From Salipiger abyssi (GTDB lineage: Bacteria; Pseudomonadota; Alphaproteobacteria; Rhodobacterales; Rhodobacteraceae): a stretch of 64,000 nucleotides of DNA. The position numbers and the translations under genes are program-made. The stretch lies in the NCBI RefSeq assembly GCF_017311415.1, contig NZ_JAEKIS010000018.1, positions 1-64,000 on the forward strand, written 5' to 3'. The notes below the pieces were generated by a model, which did no database searches, was not told the DNA's origin, and worked only from the letters and a program-made list of their open reading frames with translations. Positions 16,799 through 25,588 of the stretch are shown piece by piece. Each line of letters starts with the position of its first letter. The first letter of the stretch is position 1.

Positions 16799-17995
16799 AT
16801 GCGCCAGCACCGATTCCAGAAAGATCTGCCGTTCAGCGAAACGGAATACGAGCGCCGCCTGGCGCTAACCCGTGCTGCCATGGAGCGCGCCGGGATCGAG
16901 GTGCTGCTGCTCACCGACCCCGCCAACATGGCGTGGATCACCGCCTATGACGGCTGGTCCTTCTATGTCCATCAGGGCGTGCTTGTGTTCCCCGATGCCG
17001 ATCCGGTCTGGTGGGGCCGCAACCAGGACACCAACGGTGCCATCCGCACCGTCTGGATGGGCGACGACCGGGTGATCGGCTATGCCGACAACTATGTGCA
17101 GTCGACCGAGCGCCACCCGATGGAGGATCTCGCCCAGCGCCTCATCGGCATGGGTCTGGAGGGCGCGCGGCTCGGCGTCGAGATGGAGAATTACTATTTC
17201 TCCGCCAAAGCCTATCAGTCTCTCGCTGCCGCCCTGCCCGATGCCACGCTGATCGACGCCACCGCGCTGGTGAACTGGCAGCGCGGCATCAAATCCGCCG
17301 AAGAGATCGCCTTCATGCGCAAGGCGGCAAAGATCTCGGAAAAGATCGTCGACGGGTTGCTGGAGCGGGTCGAGCCGGGTGTGCCGAAACACCAGGTGGT
17401 GGCCGAGATCCAGCGCGACGCGATCCTCGGCGTGGGCGATGACTGGGGCGATTACGCCTCCATCGTGCCGCTGCTGCCCTCGGGCTCCGACGCAGCCGCC
17501 CCGCACCTGACCTGGGACGGGCGCCCCTTCAACAAGGGCGAGGCCACGTTTTTCGAGATCGCCGGCTGCTACCGCCGCTATCACACGCCGTTCTGCCGCA
17601 CGATCTTTCTCGGCGAGCCGCCGGAGATCTTCCGCAGCGCCGAGGCCGCGCTGGTCGAGGGGCTGGAGGCCGGGCTGGAAGCCGCCCGCGCCGGCAACCG
17701 CGCCTGCGACATCGCCGATGCGCTGGCCGCGCCGCTGGAGCGCGCTGGCATCGAACGCGGCGCGCGCTGCGGCTATCCGATCGGCCTCTCCTACCCGCCG
17801 GACTGGGGCGAGCGCACCATCTCGATCCGCTCCGAGGACGAAACCGTGCTGCAACCCGGCATGACCTTTCACTTCATGCCAGGCCTCTGGATGTCCGACT
17901 GGGGGCTGGAAATCACCGAATCCATCCTGATCACCGAGAACGGCCCGGCGGAATGCTTCTGCGACCGCCCGCGCCAGATGTTCGTCAAACCGTAA
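16799..17995 (+). CDS. Ectoine hydrolase (DoeA/EutD)-like M24-family enzyme
   Basis: 398 residues with the creatinase/prolidase two-domain build. The segment NMAWITAYDGWSFYVHQ (43-59) and the end FHFMPGLWMSDWGLEITES match, from memory, the DoeA ectoine hydrolases. Classic M24 metal ligands are absent: the first Asp is Glu253 in FFEIAG, the second Asp is lost in YHTPFCRTIF, and the metal His is Tyr326 in CGYPIGLSYPPDWGE. That is the metal-free state expected of creatinase/DoeA enzymes, which open C-N bonds. It is followed 11 bp later by an ArgE-like deacetylase and faces an ABC importer. A ribosome site GGAGAC precedes ATG 16799. Ectoine is the leading substrate, not proven. Confidence 0.75.
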   Translation: MRQHRFQKDLPFSETEYERRLALTRAAMERAGIEVLLLTDPANMAWITAYDGWSFYVHQGVLVFPDADPVWWGRNQDTNGAIRTVWMGDDRVIGYADNYVQSTERHPMEDLAQRLIGMGLEGARLGVEMENYYFSAKAYQSLAAALPDATLIDATALVNWQRGIKSAEEIAFMRKAAKISEKIVDGLLERVEPGVPKHQVVAEIQRDAILGVGDDWGDYASIVPLLPSGSDAAAPHLTWDGRPFNKGEATFFEIAGCYRRYHTPFCRTIFLGEPPEIFRSAEAALVEGLEAGLEAARAGNRACDIADALAAPLERAGIERGARCGYPIGLSYPPDWGERTISIRSEDETVLQPGMTFHFMPGLWMSDWGLEITESILITENGPAECFCDRPRQMFVKP

Positions 17996-18006
17996 AGGAC
18001 ACATCT

Positions 18007-19161
18007 ATGCTGAAAGAGACCGAAGCCCTTCTGGCCGAACTCATCTCCTTCCCCACCGTGTCGAGCGACAGCAATCTCGACATGATGGCGTGGATGGCCA
18101 ACCGGCTTGAACATCACGGCGCCAAGGTAGAGCTGTTTGCCGACGCCAGCGGCGCCAAGGCTAACATGTTCGCGACCATCGGCCCGGACGTGCCGGGCGG
18201 CGTGGTGCTGTCGGGCCATTCCGACGTGGTGCCGGTCACCGATCAGGTCTGGCATTCCAACCCGTTCCAGCTCACCGAGCGCAACGACCGGCTGCATGGG
18301 CGCGGCGCCTGCGACATGAAGGGCTTCATCGCCGCCGCCGTCGCCATGGCCGACCCGCTGGCCGAAACCCCGCTGAAGCGCCCGGTGCATCTGTGCTTCA
18401 CCCATGACGAGGAAGTGGGCTGCATGGGCGCCCGCGCGCTGGTGCCCGAGCTGGAAAAGCGCGGCTATGCACCCCGCATGGCCATTGTCGGCGAGCCCAC
18501 GGACATGCGCATCATCGAGGGTCACAAGGGCTGCTGCGAATATACCTGCCGTTTCCACGGGCTGGAGGGCCACGGCTCGGCGCCCGAGCGCGGGGTGAAC
18601 GCGGTCGAATACGCGGTGCGCTATGTCACCCGGCTAATGGCGCTGGCCGAGCAACTGAAAACCCGCGTGCCGGCGAATTCGCGCTTCGATCCGCCCTGGA
18701 CCACGGTCAATGTCGGGCGGCTCTATGGCGGTGTCGCGCATAATGTGATCCCCGGCTTTGCCGAGGTCGACTGGGAAATGCGCCCGGTACAGGCCTCTGA
18801 CGCCGGTTTCGTCAAGGAGGCGCTGCACGCCTATGTCGAGACCGAGCTGCTGCCCGCCATGCGCAAGGTGAACCCCGCCGCCCGCATCGAGACCCAGGTG
18901 ATCGGCGAGGTCGCCGGGCTGGAACCGCTGCCCGAGAACGCCGCCCGCGATCTGGTGGCGCAGCTCACCGGCAACGACGCCTGCGACGTGGTGCCCTTCG
19001 GCACCGAGGCGGGGCTCTTCCAGGAGATGGGCATGTCGGTCGTGGTCTGCGGCCCCGGCTCGATCAAGGAGGCGCACAAGCCCGACGAATACGTCTCGCG
19101 CGATCAGCTCTCGCAATGCCTGACCATGCTGGAGGGCGTGGCGCGGAGCATCGCGGCGTGA
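18007..19161 (+). CDS. ArgE-like M20 deacetylase
   Basis: 384 residues of the ArgE/DapE M20 family. Zinc-site blocks are visible: SGHSDVVPV, RGACDMKGF, THDEEVGCMGAR and near the C-terminus KEAHKPDEYV. The middle lid domain (about 175-290) includes GLEGHGSAPERGVNAVE. It would remove an acyl group from an N-acyl amino acid. As the partner of the DoeA-like enzyme it could deacetylate N-acetyl-diaminobutyrate, although the known DoeB belongs to a different, aspartoacylase-like family. A simple acetylornithine deacetylase is the alternative. AAAGGA precedes ATG 18007. Confidence 0.82.
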   Translation: MLKETEALLAELISFPTVSSDSNLDMMAWMANRLEHHGAKVELFADASGAKANMFATIGPDVPGGVVLSGHSDVVPVTDQVWHSNPFQLTERNDRLHGRGACDMKGFIAAAVAMADPLAETPLKRPVHLCFTHDEEVGCMGARALVPELEKRGYAPRMAIVGEPTDMRIIEGHKGCCEYTCRFHGLEGHGSAPERGVNAVEYAVRYVTRLMALAEQLKTRVPANSRFDPPWTTVNVGRLYGGVAHNVIPGFAEVDWEMRPVQASDAGFVKEALHAYVETELLPAMRKVNPAARIETQVIGEVAGLEPLPENAARDLVAQLTGNDACDVVPFGTEAGLFQEMGMSVVVCGPGSIKEAHKPDEYVSRDQLSQCLTMLEGVARSIAA

Positions 19162-19796
19162 GCGGCGCGGCGCGGCGGTTCCAGCGTCTGCACGCGGAAC
19201 TGCGCGCCCGCATCTGCCTGCTCGATTACCCGCCGGGCACGCTGCTGTCGGAAACCGCGCTGGCCCAGGAATTCGGCACTTCGCGCACACCGCTGCGCCG
19301 GGTGCTGGCGCGGCTCGAGGACGAGGGGTTGGTCGAAAGCCGCCACGGCGTCGGCACGCTGGTGACCGATGTCGAGATCGGCGAGATGGCGCAGGTCTAT
19401 GCGCTGCGGCTGGAGCTGGCTCAGCTCGCCGGCACGCTCGACCCGCTGCCGGTGACGCCCGAAATGCTCGATGAGGTCGAGCGCTTCGTCGGTCGAGGCG
19501 AGACGCTGCTGGCCGCGCCGGAGCCGCGCGGCTTTGCCCAGCTCAATATGGAATATCACAGCTTCGGCCTCTCGCTCACCGGCAACGCGGCGCTGCGCGA
19601 GATGACCGAACGACTCTATTTCCGCACCGCGCGGATCTGGCTGAAATCCATCCCGCATATGGATCTGGCCGACGAATGCGCAATCTTTCTCAGCGAGATG
19701 CGCGAGACACAGACGGCGCTGCGTGCCGGCGACACTCAGGCCGCCGCCCTCATCCGCCGCGCCCATATCTCGATGAGCGTGCGCCGGATGTCGTAA
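19158..19796 (+). CDS. GntR-family regulator (FadR/FCD subfamily)
   Basis: 212 residues starting at GTG 19158, which overlaps the ArgE-like stop (GTGA). The winged helix occupies about 10-75, with LSETALAQEFGTSRTPLRRVLARL as recognition helices and HGVGTLV as wing. The C-terminal half is helical like FCD domains that bind carboxylic-acid effectors. Translational coupling with the deacetylase indicates it controls this catabolic module; its likely targets are the paired sites at 16668 and 16749. Confidence 0.85.
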   Translation: MSGAARRFQRLHAELRARICLLDYPPGTLLSETALAQEFGTSRTPLRRVLARLEDEGLVESRHGVGTLVTDVEIGEMAQVYALRLELAQLAGTLDPLPVTPEMLDEVERFVGRGETLLAAPEPRGFAQLNMEYHSFGLSLTGNAALREMTERLYFRTARIWLKSIPHMDLADECAIFLSEMRETQTALRAGDTQAAALIRRAHISMSVRRMS

Positions 19797-19866
19797 GCCT
19801 GATCTATCGCTTGCCCGGCGCCGCATTCGCGGCAATTCTCCAGAGGACACGAGAAAGGGTGTGTAT

Positions 19867-20253
19867 ATGCGAGTCCTGCCAATCGTCGCCGCGCTGCTGC
19901 TCTCCGCCGGCACCGCAAGCGCTGAATTTGCCGTTTCCTTCAACTGGGGCGACATCCCGCTTTGTACGAACGGGCGGCCCAACCGGGTCGGCTCTCCGGC
20001 CTTCACGATCAAGGATCTGCCCGCCGGGACGACCTCGGTCGAGTTCCGGCTCAAGGATCTAGACGTACCGAGCTACAACCACGGTGGCGGCAAGCTCAAG
20101 ATCTCCGGCAGCGGCCAGCTGCCTTTCGGCGCGTTCAAATACAAAAGCCCCTGCCCGCCCGGCGGCAGCCACACCTATGAATGGACCGCAACCGCGAAGG
20201 CGGGAAACAAGGTCGTGGGCATGGCCAAGGCCCGGCGCGCCTATCCCGAATAG
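19867..20253 (+). CDS. Secreted PEBP-like (YbhB/YbcL-type) protein
   Basis: 128 residues. The first about 20 residues form a Sec signal ending in ASA before EFAVSF. The mature part has PEBP-type segments: VEFRLKDLDVPSYNHGGG and FKYKSPCPPGGSHTYEWTATA, matching the ligand-pocket loops of phosphatidylethanolamine-binding-like proteins. ATG 19867 is chosen over GTG 19861 since GAAAGGG lies 8 nt upstream of it. A periplasmic role is likely; the ligand is unknown. It is a single-gene unit behind the GntR gene. Confidence 0.72.
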   Translation: MRVLPIVAALLLSAGTASAEFAVSFNWGDIPLCTNGRPNRVGSPAFTIKDLPAGTTSVEFRLKDLDVPSYNHGGGKLKISGSGQLPFGAFKYKSPCPPGGSHTYEWTATAKAGNKVVGMAKARRAYPE

Positions 20254-20274
20254 CCCGGCGGAACCGGCAGCGCC

Positions 20275-20775
20275 TTACCCCGCCATGGTCTCCGGCACGA
20301 TGAGCCGGGTGCCGGGGGCAGCCAGCACCGCGATCTGGCGCAGATGATCGCGGCGGAACGCGATGCAGCCCTCTGTCGGAAAGCCCGGCCTCCGCCACTG
20401 GTGCAGAAAGATCGCCGAGCCGCGCCCCGGCACCGCGTCAGGCCAGTTCCAGTCGGTCAGCAGCACGATATCATAGAGCGGATCGGCACGGCGCATGCAC
20501 TCGTGACTGGGCGCATAGGGCGCGCGCACCAGCGTGTTATAGGCGGGATCGCCGGCATCGTCGGACCAGAGATCGCCGGGAAGGATCGGATCGGCCCAGG
20601 GCGCGGGCCGCGCCACCCGGTCGGGCCGGTAGAGCGTACCGACAATGCGGTGCGCGCCCACCGGCGTTGCCCCGTCGCCCTCGCGCTTGTCGGCACGGAT
20701 CCCGCCGCGCCCGATGGAGCAGGGCCAGACCCGCCCGGCGAACCGCAGACCCAACGATGTCAGAACCATCTCCAT
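20275..20775 (-). CDS. L,D-transpeptidase (YkuD) family protein
   Basis: 166 residues. The catalytic block is HQWRRPGFPTEGCIAF, with His125 and nucleophile Cys137, in a YkuD-like HxxGxxx...GC arrangement; KREGDGATPVGAHR is the N-terminal family block. No signal peptide is visible, so export or cytosolic action is uncertain. A strong GGAGG precedes ATG 20775. It may crosslink peptidoglycan or attach proteins to it. It lies behind ribA, separated by an inverted pair of dispersed palindromes. Confidence 0.82.
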   Translation of the reverse strand: MEMVLTSLGLRFAGRVWPCSIGRGGIRADKREGDGATPVGAHRIVGTLYRPDRVARPAPWADPILPGDLWSDDAGDPAYNTLVRAPYAPSHECMRRADPLYDIVLLTDWNWPDAVPGRGSAIFLHQWRRPGFPTEGCIAFRRDHLRQIAVLAAPGTRLIVPETMAG

Positions 20776-20785
20776 AGAAACCTCC

Positions 20786-20852
20786 GTAGGGTGGGCAATC
20801 TGCCCACCTTGCGTTTGTTCTTGAGAATCGGTGGGCAGATTGCCCACCCTAC
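20786..20852. repeat. Inverted pair of GGTGGGCAA palindromes between ribA and L,D-transpeptidase gene
   Basis: Copy 2 (20786-20808) and copy 3 (20830-20852) are exact reverse complements over 23 bp with a 21-nt spacer, and each is itself palindromic. The end of copy 3 contains the TAG stop codon of ribA (20849-20851). The whole structure can form one long hairpin or two small ones and could terminate or stabilise the ribA message. Confidence 0.75.
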
Positions 20853-21943
20853 AGCAGATGCCCCGATTTCGCCGCCTTGGTGGCAAGGTAATGCGCGTTG
20901 AAGGCGGTCTTGCCCACCTTCAGCGGCACCCGCTCGGCGACGGCGATGCCCGAACGCTCCATCATTGCAAGCTTGTTGGGGTTGTTGGTCAGCAGCCGCA
21001 CCGCATTGAACCCCATTCGCCGCAGGATCTCGGCCGCCAGCCGGAAATCGCGCTCATCGTCTTCGAAGCCCAGCCGGTGATTGGCCTGCACCGTGTCAAA
21101 GCCCTGATCCTGCAACGCATAGGCACGCATCTTGTTGGCAAGCCCGATCCCCCGCCCTTCCTGGTTGAGATAGAGCAGCACGCCCGCGCCCTCCTCGCCC
21201 ATCCGTGCCAGCGCCGCATGCAGCTGCGGGCCGCAATCGCATTTCAGCGAGCCCAGCACATCGCCAGTGAAACAGGCCGAATGCAGCCGCGCCAGCACCG
21301 GCTTGTGACGGTCCGGGCGGCCCACCTCGACGGCGTAATGCTCCTCGGAGCCGTCCGCCGGACGGTAGATGTGCAGCCGCGCATTCTCGGTCGTCTCCAG
21401 CGGCACCCGGGCCGAGACCACATGATCGAGATTGGACAAGAGAAGCATCGAGGGCGCCGCCGCAACCCCGTCGACCAGCGTCAGGTTCTCGCGCATCGCC
21501 ACGCCCATCGGCGCCTCCAGCGGCAGCACCAGCGCCGCCGGCAAAAGCCGCGCGGATTTCGCCAGCCCGATGGCCAGCCGGTGCAGCGCCACATCGCCAC
21601 CGCGCCGCTCCTTCAGCGGGCCTTTCATCGGCATCGACAGATCGTCCGCCGGATCGGCGATGTTGCGCACCCAGTCAAGATCGGCATCGCGCGGCAGCGC
21701 CACCCGCGCCAGATCGCCGTCATAGACCCGCGCCTTCAGCGTCGCCGCCCGCCGCGCCGTCAGCACCAGGTCGAGATCGCCCTCCGCCGCGCGCAGCAGC
21801 GCCAGCCGGTCCTCTGTCGCGGTCTCGGCAGCGAGCACCAGCGCGCCCTGCCCGCCTTCGCCCGACAGCACCACCGGCACACCCATGCGCAGATCGGCGC
21901 GGGCACGGGCAAGGATCTCCATCAGGTTGGGCGCAAGGGGCAT
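20849..21943 (-). CDS. ribA: GTP cyclohydrolase II
   Basis: 364 residues. The C-terminal catalytic domain carries the zinc cysteines in HSACFTGDVLGSLKCDCG (Cys224, Cys235, Cys237) and YLNQEGRGIGLANK. The N-terminal about 170 residues take the place of a dihydroxybutanone-phosphate synthase domain but lack its recognisable acidic motif, as in other alphaproteobacterial versions. It converts GTP to the first pyrimidine intermediate of riboflavin. ATG 21943 was chosen over longer upstream frames; a downstream Met8 is possible. The stop codon lies within a repeat. Confidence 0.88.
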   Translation of the reverse strand: MPLAPNLMEILARARADLRMGVPVVLSGEGGQGALVLAAETATEDRLALLRAAEGDLDLVLTARRAATLKARVYDGDLARVALPRDADLDWVRNIADPADDLSMPMKGPLKERRGGDVALHRLAIGLAKSARLLPAALVLPLEAPMGVAMRENLTLVDGVAAAPSMLLLSNLDHVVSARVPLETTENARLHIYRPADGSEEHYAVEVGRPDRHKPVLARLHSACFTGDVLGSLKCDCGPQLHAALARMGEEGAGVLLYLNQEGRGIGLANKMRAYALQDQGFDTVQANHRLGFEDDERDFRLAAEILRRMGFNAVRLLTNNPNKLAMMERSGIAVAERVPLKVGKTAFNAHYLATKAAKSGHLL

Positions 21944-22098
21944 CCGGGCTCTTTCCAAACGGCGGCGCTGAAATAAATCAGCTTGTGCCTTGTAACAAAA
22001 GCCTCCGTTCAACACGAGGGCGTGAAACTGGTGCAGCAAATCTTGTCCACACGCAACGGTGTTTCCATGTGAGGGCAAGACGACACGGAGAGATAAAG

Positions 22099-22785
22099 AT
22101 GCCTCAGATCAAGAACATCCTTCTGGTGGACGACGATGACGACCTGCGCGAGGCGCTGGCCGAACAGCTGGTGATGACCGAGGATTTCGAGGTCTTCGAG
22201 GCCGAGAACGGCGCCGGCGCCATGTCTCGCGTGAAGGAACAGAACTACGAGCTGATCATTCTCGATGTGGGCCTGCCCGACACCGACGGGCGCGAGCTCT
22301 GCCGGCTGATGCGCAAGCAGGGCGTCAAGGCGCCGATCATCATGCTGACCGGCCACGACACCGATGCCGACACGATCCTCGGGCTCGATGCCGGCGCCAA
22401 CGATTACGTCACCAAGCCCTTCAAGTTCCCGGTGCTGCTCGCCCGCATCCGCGCCCAGCTGCGCCAGCACGAGCAATCCGAAGACGCGGTCTTCACCGTC
22501 GGCCCCTATACGTTCCGCCCGTCGATGAAGCTGCTGGTGACCGAGGACGACCGCAAGATCCGTCTCACCGAGAAGGAAACCAACATTCTCAAGTTCCTCT
22601 ACCGCGCCACCGAGGGCGTGGTGGCGCGCGACGTGCTGCTGCATGAGGTCTGGGGCTACAATGCCGGGGTGACCACCCACACGCTCGAGACGCATATCTA
22701 CCGCCTGCGCCAGAAAATCGAGCCCGATCCGTCAAATGCCCGCATTCTCGTCACGGAATCGGGGGGATATCGGCTCGTCGCCTGA
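22099..22785 (+). CDS. OmpR/PhoB-family response regulator (orphan)
   Basis: 228 residues. The receiver domain has the acidic pocket DDDDD (11-15), phospho-acceptor Asp56 in LIILDVGLPDTDGR, Thr in MLTGHD and Lys in YVTKPF. The C-terminal winged helix (about 130-228) has RLTEKETNILKFLYR and THTLETHIYRLRQKI. No histidine kinase gene is adjacent, so its partner is elsewhere. It is divergent from ribA; AAGATG follows a GGAGAG ribosome site. Targets unknown. Confidence 0.87.
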   Translation: MPQIKNILLVDDDDDLREALAEQLVMTEDFEVFEAENGAGAMSRVKEQNYELIILDVGLPDTDGRELCRLMRKQGVKAPIIMLTGHDTDADTILGLDAGANDYVTKPFKFPVLLARIRAQLRQHEQSEDAVFTVGPYTFRPSMKLLVTEDDRKIRLTEKETNILKFLYRATEGVVARDVLLHEVWGYNAGVTTHTLETHIYRLRQKIEPDPSNARILVTESGGYRLVA

Positions 22786-22849
22786 AAATGTGCCGATTTG
22801 CGCACAGCCGGCACAATTCTGCCGAGTATCAAAAGGTCCTACTTCCCGC

Positions 22850-22890
22850 TTGACGCAGATCAAAGTAGTATCCATCTGGTATAATATTAC
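22850..22890 (+). promoter_or_regulatory. FNR-type box and promoter
   Basis: TTGACGCAGATCAA at 22850-22863 fits the FNR/FnrL consensus TTGAT-N4-ATCAA with one tolerated change. TATAAT follows at 22880-22885, with an overlapping alternative TATTAC at 22885-22890. The distance from the box centre is about 35 to 41 bp to the predicted start, close to class II activation geometry. No coding gene lies immediately downstream. Confidence 0.6.
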
Positions 22891-22896
22891 CGACGC

Positions 22897-22978
22897 CAAG
22901 AGTTCCCGTTGCATGTGCGGGTTATCGCATGCACCTCCCTGTTGGACCTGGCCGGGCTTTTTGCCCGGCCTTTTTTTT
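22897..22978 (+). ncRNA. Candidate FNR-dependent small RNA
   Basis: Between the FNR-type promoter and the strong terminator lie about 80 nt without a credible reading frame. The predicted RNA has a first hairpin from GCATG (22911-22915) and CATGC (22928-22932), an exposed ACCTCCC (22933-22939) that is complementary to Shine-Dalgarno sequences, and the terminator hairpin with its U tract. This is the usual layout of a trans-acting small RNA. The exact 5-prime end is uncertain by several bases. Confidence 0.5.
22950..22978 (+). terminator. Rho-independent terminator of the small RNA
   Basis: GGCCGGGC (22950-22957), a TTTTT loop, GCCCGGCC (22963-22970), then eight T. It is a textbook intrinsic terminator on the plus strand and could also end read-through from the response regulator 165 bp upstream. 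Confidence 0.9.
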
Positions 22979-23031
22979 GCCTATTTCGCCCGGCACCGCG
23001 GCGGCCTTGCCCGCCTCGCAGGAAATCCTGC

Positions 23032-23066
23032 AAAAACAAGGGCCCCGGCATCCCCGCCGAGGCCCT
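23032..23066 (-). terminator. Second minus-strand hairpin with T run downstream of pnp
   Basis: On the minus strand AGGGCC-t-CGGC pairs with GCCG-g-GGCCCT and is followed by TTGTTTTT, the pattern of an intrinsic terminator. It is 120 bp beyond the main pnp terminator. It may be a back-up terminator or may end a separate short transcript between the two. Confidence 0.5.
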
Positions 23067-23186
23067 CCAACCGCGCGAGTCCGTGAGTGGGGCGGCAGAA
23101 CCATTTACGGCGACCAGATCAACAGCCAGATCTGAAGAAACCGATAATTTCTCCCATCCCGGCCCAAAAAACCGAAATGGTCCGGC

Positions 23187-23222
23187 CACAAAAAACGCCC
23201 CGGCATTTCGACCGGGGCGTTT
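23187..23222 (-). terminator. Rho-independent terminator of pnp
   Basis: The arms 23193-23203 (AAACGCCCCGG) and 23212-23222 (CCGGGGCGTTT) pair perfectly over 11 bp around an 8-nt loop. The minus strand continues with six T, 20 bp after the pnp stop. Confidence 0.9.
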
Positions 23223-23243
23223 CGTGTTTCTCGGAAGGGCGCC

Positions 23244-25397
23244 TTACTCGGCGGCGTCGTCTTCCTTTTTCTTTTTCGCTTCCGGCGGCAGCTCTTCGCC
23301 GGTTTCCTGGTCGACCATCTTCATCGCCAGGCGCACCTTGCCACGGTCGTCGAAGCCCAGAAGCTTCACATAGACCTCCTGGCCTTCCTTCAGCACGTCC
23401 GAGGGGTGGTTCAGGCGGCGGTTCTCGATCTGGGACACATGCACCAGACCGTCGCGCTTGCCGAAGAAGTTCACGAAGGCGCCGAAATCGACGATCTTCA
23501 CGACCTTGCCCTTGTAGACCTTGCCCTCTTCCGGCTCGGCCACGATCGAGTGGATCATGTCATAGGCCTTCTGGATGGCTTCGCCGTTGGGCGAGGCGAT
23601 CTTGATCAGGCCCTCGTCGTTGATGTCGACCTTGGCGCCCGACACTTCGACGATCTCGCGGATGACCTTGCCGCCCGAGCCGATCACTTCGCGGATCTTG
23701 TCGGTGGGGATCTGCATCATCTCGATGCGCGGCGCGTGCACGGAGAATTCCGCCGCTTCGGTCAGTGCCTTGGACATCTCGCCGAGGATGTGCATCCGGC
23801 CTTCCTTGGCCTGTGCCAGCGCCTGCTTCATGATCTCGGGCGTGATGCCCGCGACCTTGATGTCCATCTGAAGCGAGGTGATGCCGTTCTCGGTGCCAGC
23901 AACCTTGAAGTCCATGTCGCCGAGGTGATCCTCGTCGCCGAGGATGTCGGTCAGCACGGCCCAGTCGCCATCGTCTTCGAGCACCAGGCCCATGGCCACA
24001 CCGGCCACCGGCGCCTTGAGCGGCACGCCGGCATCCATCATCGACAGCGAGCCGCCGCAGACGGAGGCCATCGAGGAGGAGCCGTTCGACTCGGTGATCT
24101 CCGACACCACACGGATCGTGTAGGGGAAATCGGTCGCCGCCGGCAGCACCGCCTGAAGCGCGCGCCATGCCAGCTTGCCGTGGCCGATCTCGCGGCGGCC
24201 CGGGGAGCCGACGCGGCCCACTTCACCGACCGAATAGGGCGGGAAGTTGTAATGCAGCAGGAAGTTCGAGCGGAAATTGCCGTGCAGCGCGTCGATGATC
24301 TGCTCGTCGTCGCCGGTGCCCAGCGTGGTCACGACCATCGCCTGGGTCTCGCCACGGGTGAAGAGCGACGAGCCGTGGGTCCGCGGCAGCACACCGGTTT
24401 CAGACACGATCGGGCGCACCTGATCCAGCGCGCGGCCGTCGATGCGGCGCTTGTTCTTCACCACATCGGCGCGCAGCACCGTCGATTCCAGCTTTTTCAG
24501 CGCCGAGCCGAGATTGGCGTCTTCCAGCTGCTCTTCGCTGAGCTGGGACTTGATCTCTTCCTTGGCGGCGGAAACGGCGGCGACGCGTTCCTGCTTGTCG
24601 GTGATCGCGTAAGCGGCGCGCATCTTGTCTTCGCCGAGGCCTTTGACCACTTCGTACAGCGCCGAGTAATCCGGCGGCTGGAAGTCGAAGGGCTCTTTCG
24701 CGGCGGATTCGGCCAGCGAGATGATCAGGTCGATGACCGGCTGGATCTGCTCATGCGCAAAGGTCACGGCGCCCAGCATCTCGTCTTCGGTCAGCTCGTA
24801 GGCTTCCGATTCCACCATCATCACGGCGTCTTTGGTGCCGGCGACCACGAGGTCGAGACGCTGCTCGGGGTTGTTGCGCAGCCCCTGCATATCGTCGACG
24901 GTCGGGTTCAGCACATACTCGCCATCCTCGAAACCGACGCGGGCACCGGCGATCGGGCCCATGAAGGGCACGCCCGAGATGGTCAGCGCGGCGGAGGCGG
25001 CGATCATCGCGACGATGTCGGGATCGTTGACCAGATCGTGGCTCAGCACGGTGCACATCACCAGCACTTCATGCTTGAAGCCGGGGACGAAGAGCGGGCG
25101 GATCGGACGGTCGATCAGGCGCGCGGTCAGCGTTTCCTTCTCGGTCGGACGCGCCTCGCGCTTGAAGAAGCCGCCGGGAACTTTGCCCGCGGCATAGTAT
25201 TTTTCCTGATAGTGGACGGTCAGCGGAAAGAAATCCTGACCGGGCTTCGGCTCTTTTGCAAAAGTCACGTTGGCCATGACAGAGGTTTCGCCCAGAGTGG
25301 CGATCACCGAACCGTCGGCCTGACGGGCAACCTTGCCCGTTTCCAGAGTGAGGGTTTCCTCCCCCCACTGCATGCTTTTCTTCGAAATATTGAACAT
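23244..25397 (-). CDS. pnp: Polyribonucleotide nucleotidyltransferase (PNPase)
   Basis: 717 residues, full family length. Two RNase PH-like halves are followed by KH (about 560-615, [15 protein letters not shown]) and S1 (about 625-695, [15 protein letters not shown]) RNA-binding domains. [13 protein letters not shown] and the [17 protein letters not shown] block are the catalytic signatures. The phosphorolytic 3-5 exonuclease takes part in RNA decay. Start ATG 25397 has AGGAT upstream and gives the MFNISKK start usual in the group. rpsO lies 1.2 kb upstream rather than next to it. Confidence 0.95.
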   Translation of the reverse strand: MFNISKKSMQWGEETLTLETGKVARQADGSVIATLGETSVMANVTFAKEPKPGQDFFPLTVHYQEKYYAAGKVPGGFFKREARPTEKETLTARLIDRPIRPLFVPGFKHEVLVMCTVLSHDLVNDPDIVAMIAASAALTISGVPFMGPIAGARVGFEDGEYVLNPTVDDMQGLRNNPEQRLDLVVAGTKDAVMMVESEAYELTEDEMLGAVTFAHEQIQPVIDLIISLAESAAKEPFDFQPPDYSALYEVVKGLGEDKMRAAYAITDKQERVAAVSAAKEEIKSQLSEEQLEDANLGSALKKLESTVLRADVVKNKRRIDGRALDQVRPIVSETGVLPRTHGSSLFTRGETQAMVVTTLGTGDDEQIIDALHGNFRSNFLLHYNFPPYSVGEVGRVGSPGRREIGHGKLAWRALQAVLPAATDFPYTIRVVSEITESNGSSSMASVCGGSLSMMDAGVPLKAPVAGVAMGLVLEDDGDWAVLTDILGDEDHLGDMDFKVAGTENGITSLQMDIKVAGITPEIMKQALAQAKEGRMHILGEMSKALTEAAEFSVHAPRIEMMQIPTDKIREVIGSGGKVIREIVEVSGAKVDINDEGLIKIASPNGEAIQKAYDMIHSIVAEPEEGKVYKGKVVKIVDFGAFVNFFGKRDGLVHVSQIENRRLNHPSDVLKEGQEVYVKLLGFDDRGKVRLAMKMVDQETGEELPPEAKKKKEDDAAE

Positions 25398-25588
25398 TTT
25401 CGTATCCTGTGAGGGAGCACTCCCGGGCCCTCCCGGGTCTCCCGTTTTCATGGCGGCCCCATTGCCGCCGCCCCCTATCCTCCTGCACGCGCCCGGGGGC
25501 CAAGGGCGTCACGTCTCAGATGGCGCGGCCATACAGTGTTTCCCCCAAAATGAAAAGAAAAACCCTCGTGACAGGGCGGAACGGCACG
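25398..25588. other. pnp leader region, no gene seen
   Basis: These 191 bp contain GC-rich interrupted repeats around 25413-25445 (GGGAG...CTCCC, CCCGGG repeats) that could form leader hairpins in pnp mRNA, the kind that is processed by RNase III in other bacteria. No open reading frame with coding character was found. Confidence 0.4.

Noticed and set aside
16453-16941. Short frames in the divergent ABC/DoeA-like region
   Set aside because: No ribosome sites or coding character, and they overlap the predicted operators.
23406-25412. 668-codon plus-strand frame opposite pnp
   Set aside because: Antisense shadow of a strongly conserved gene; His/Arg/Asp-rich without motifs.
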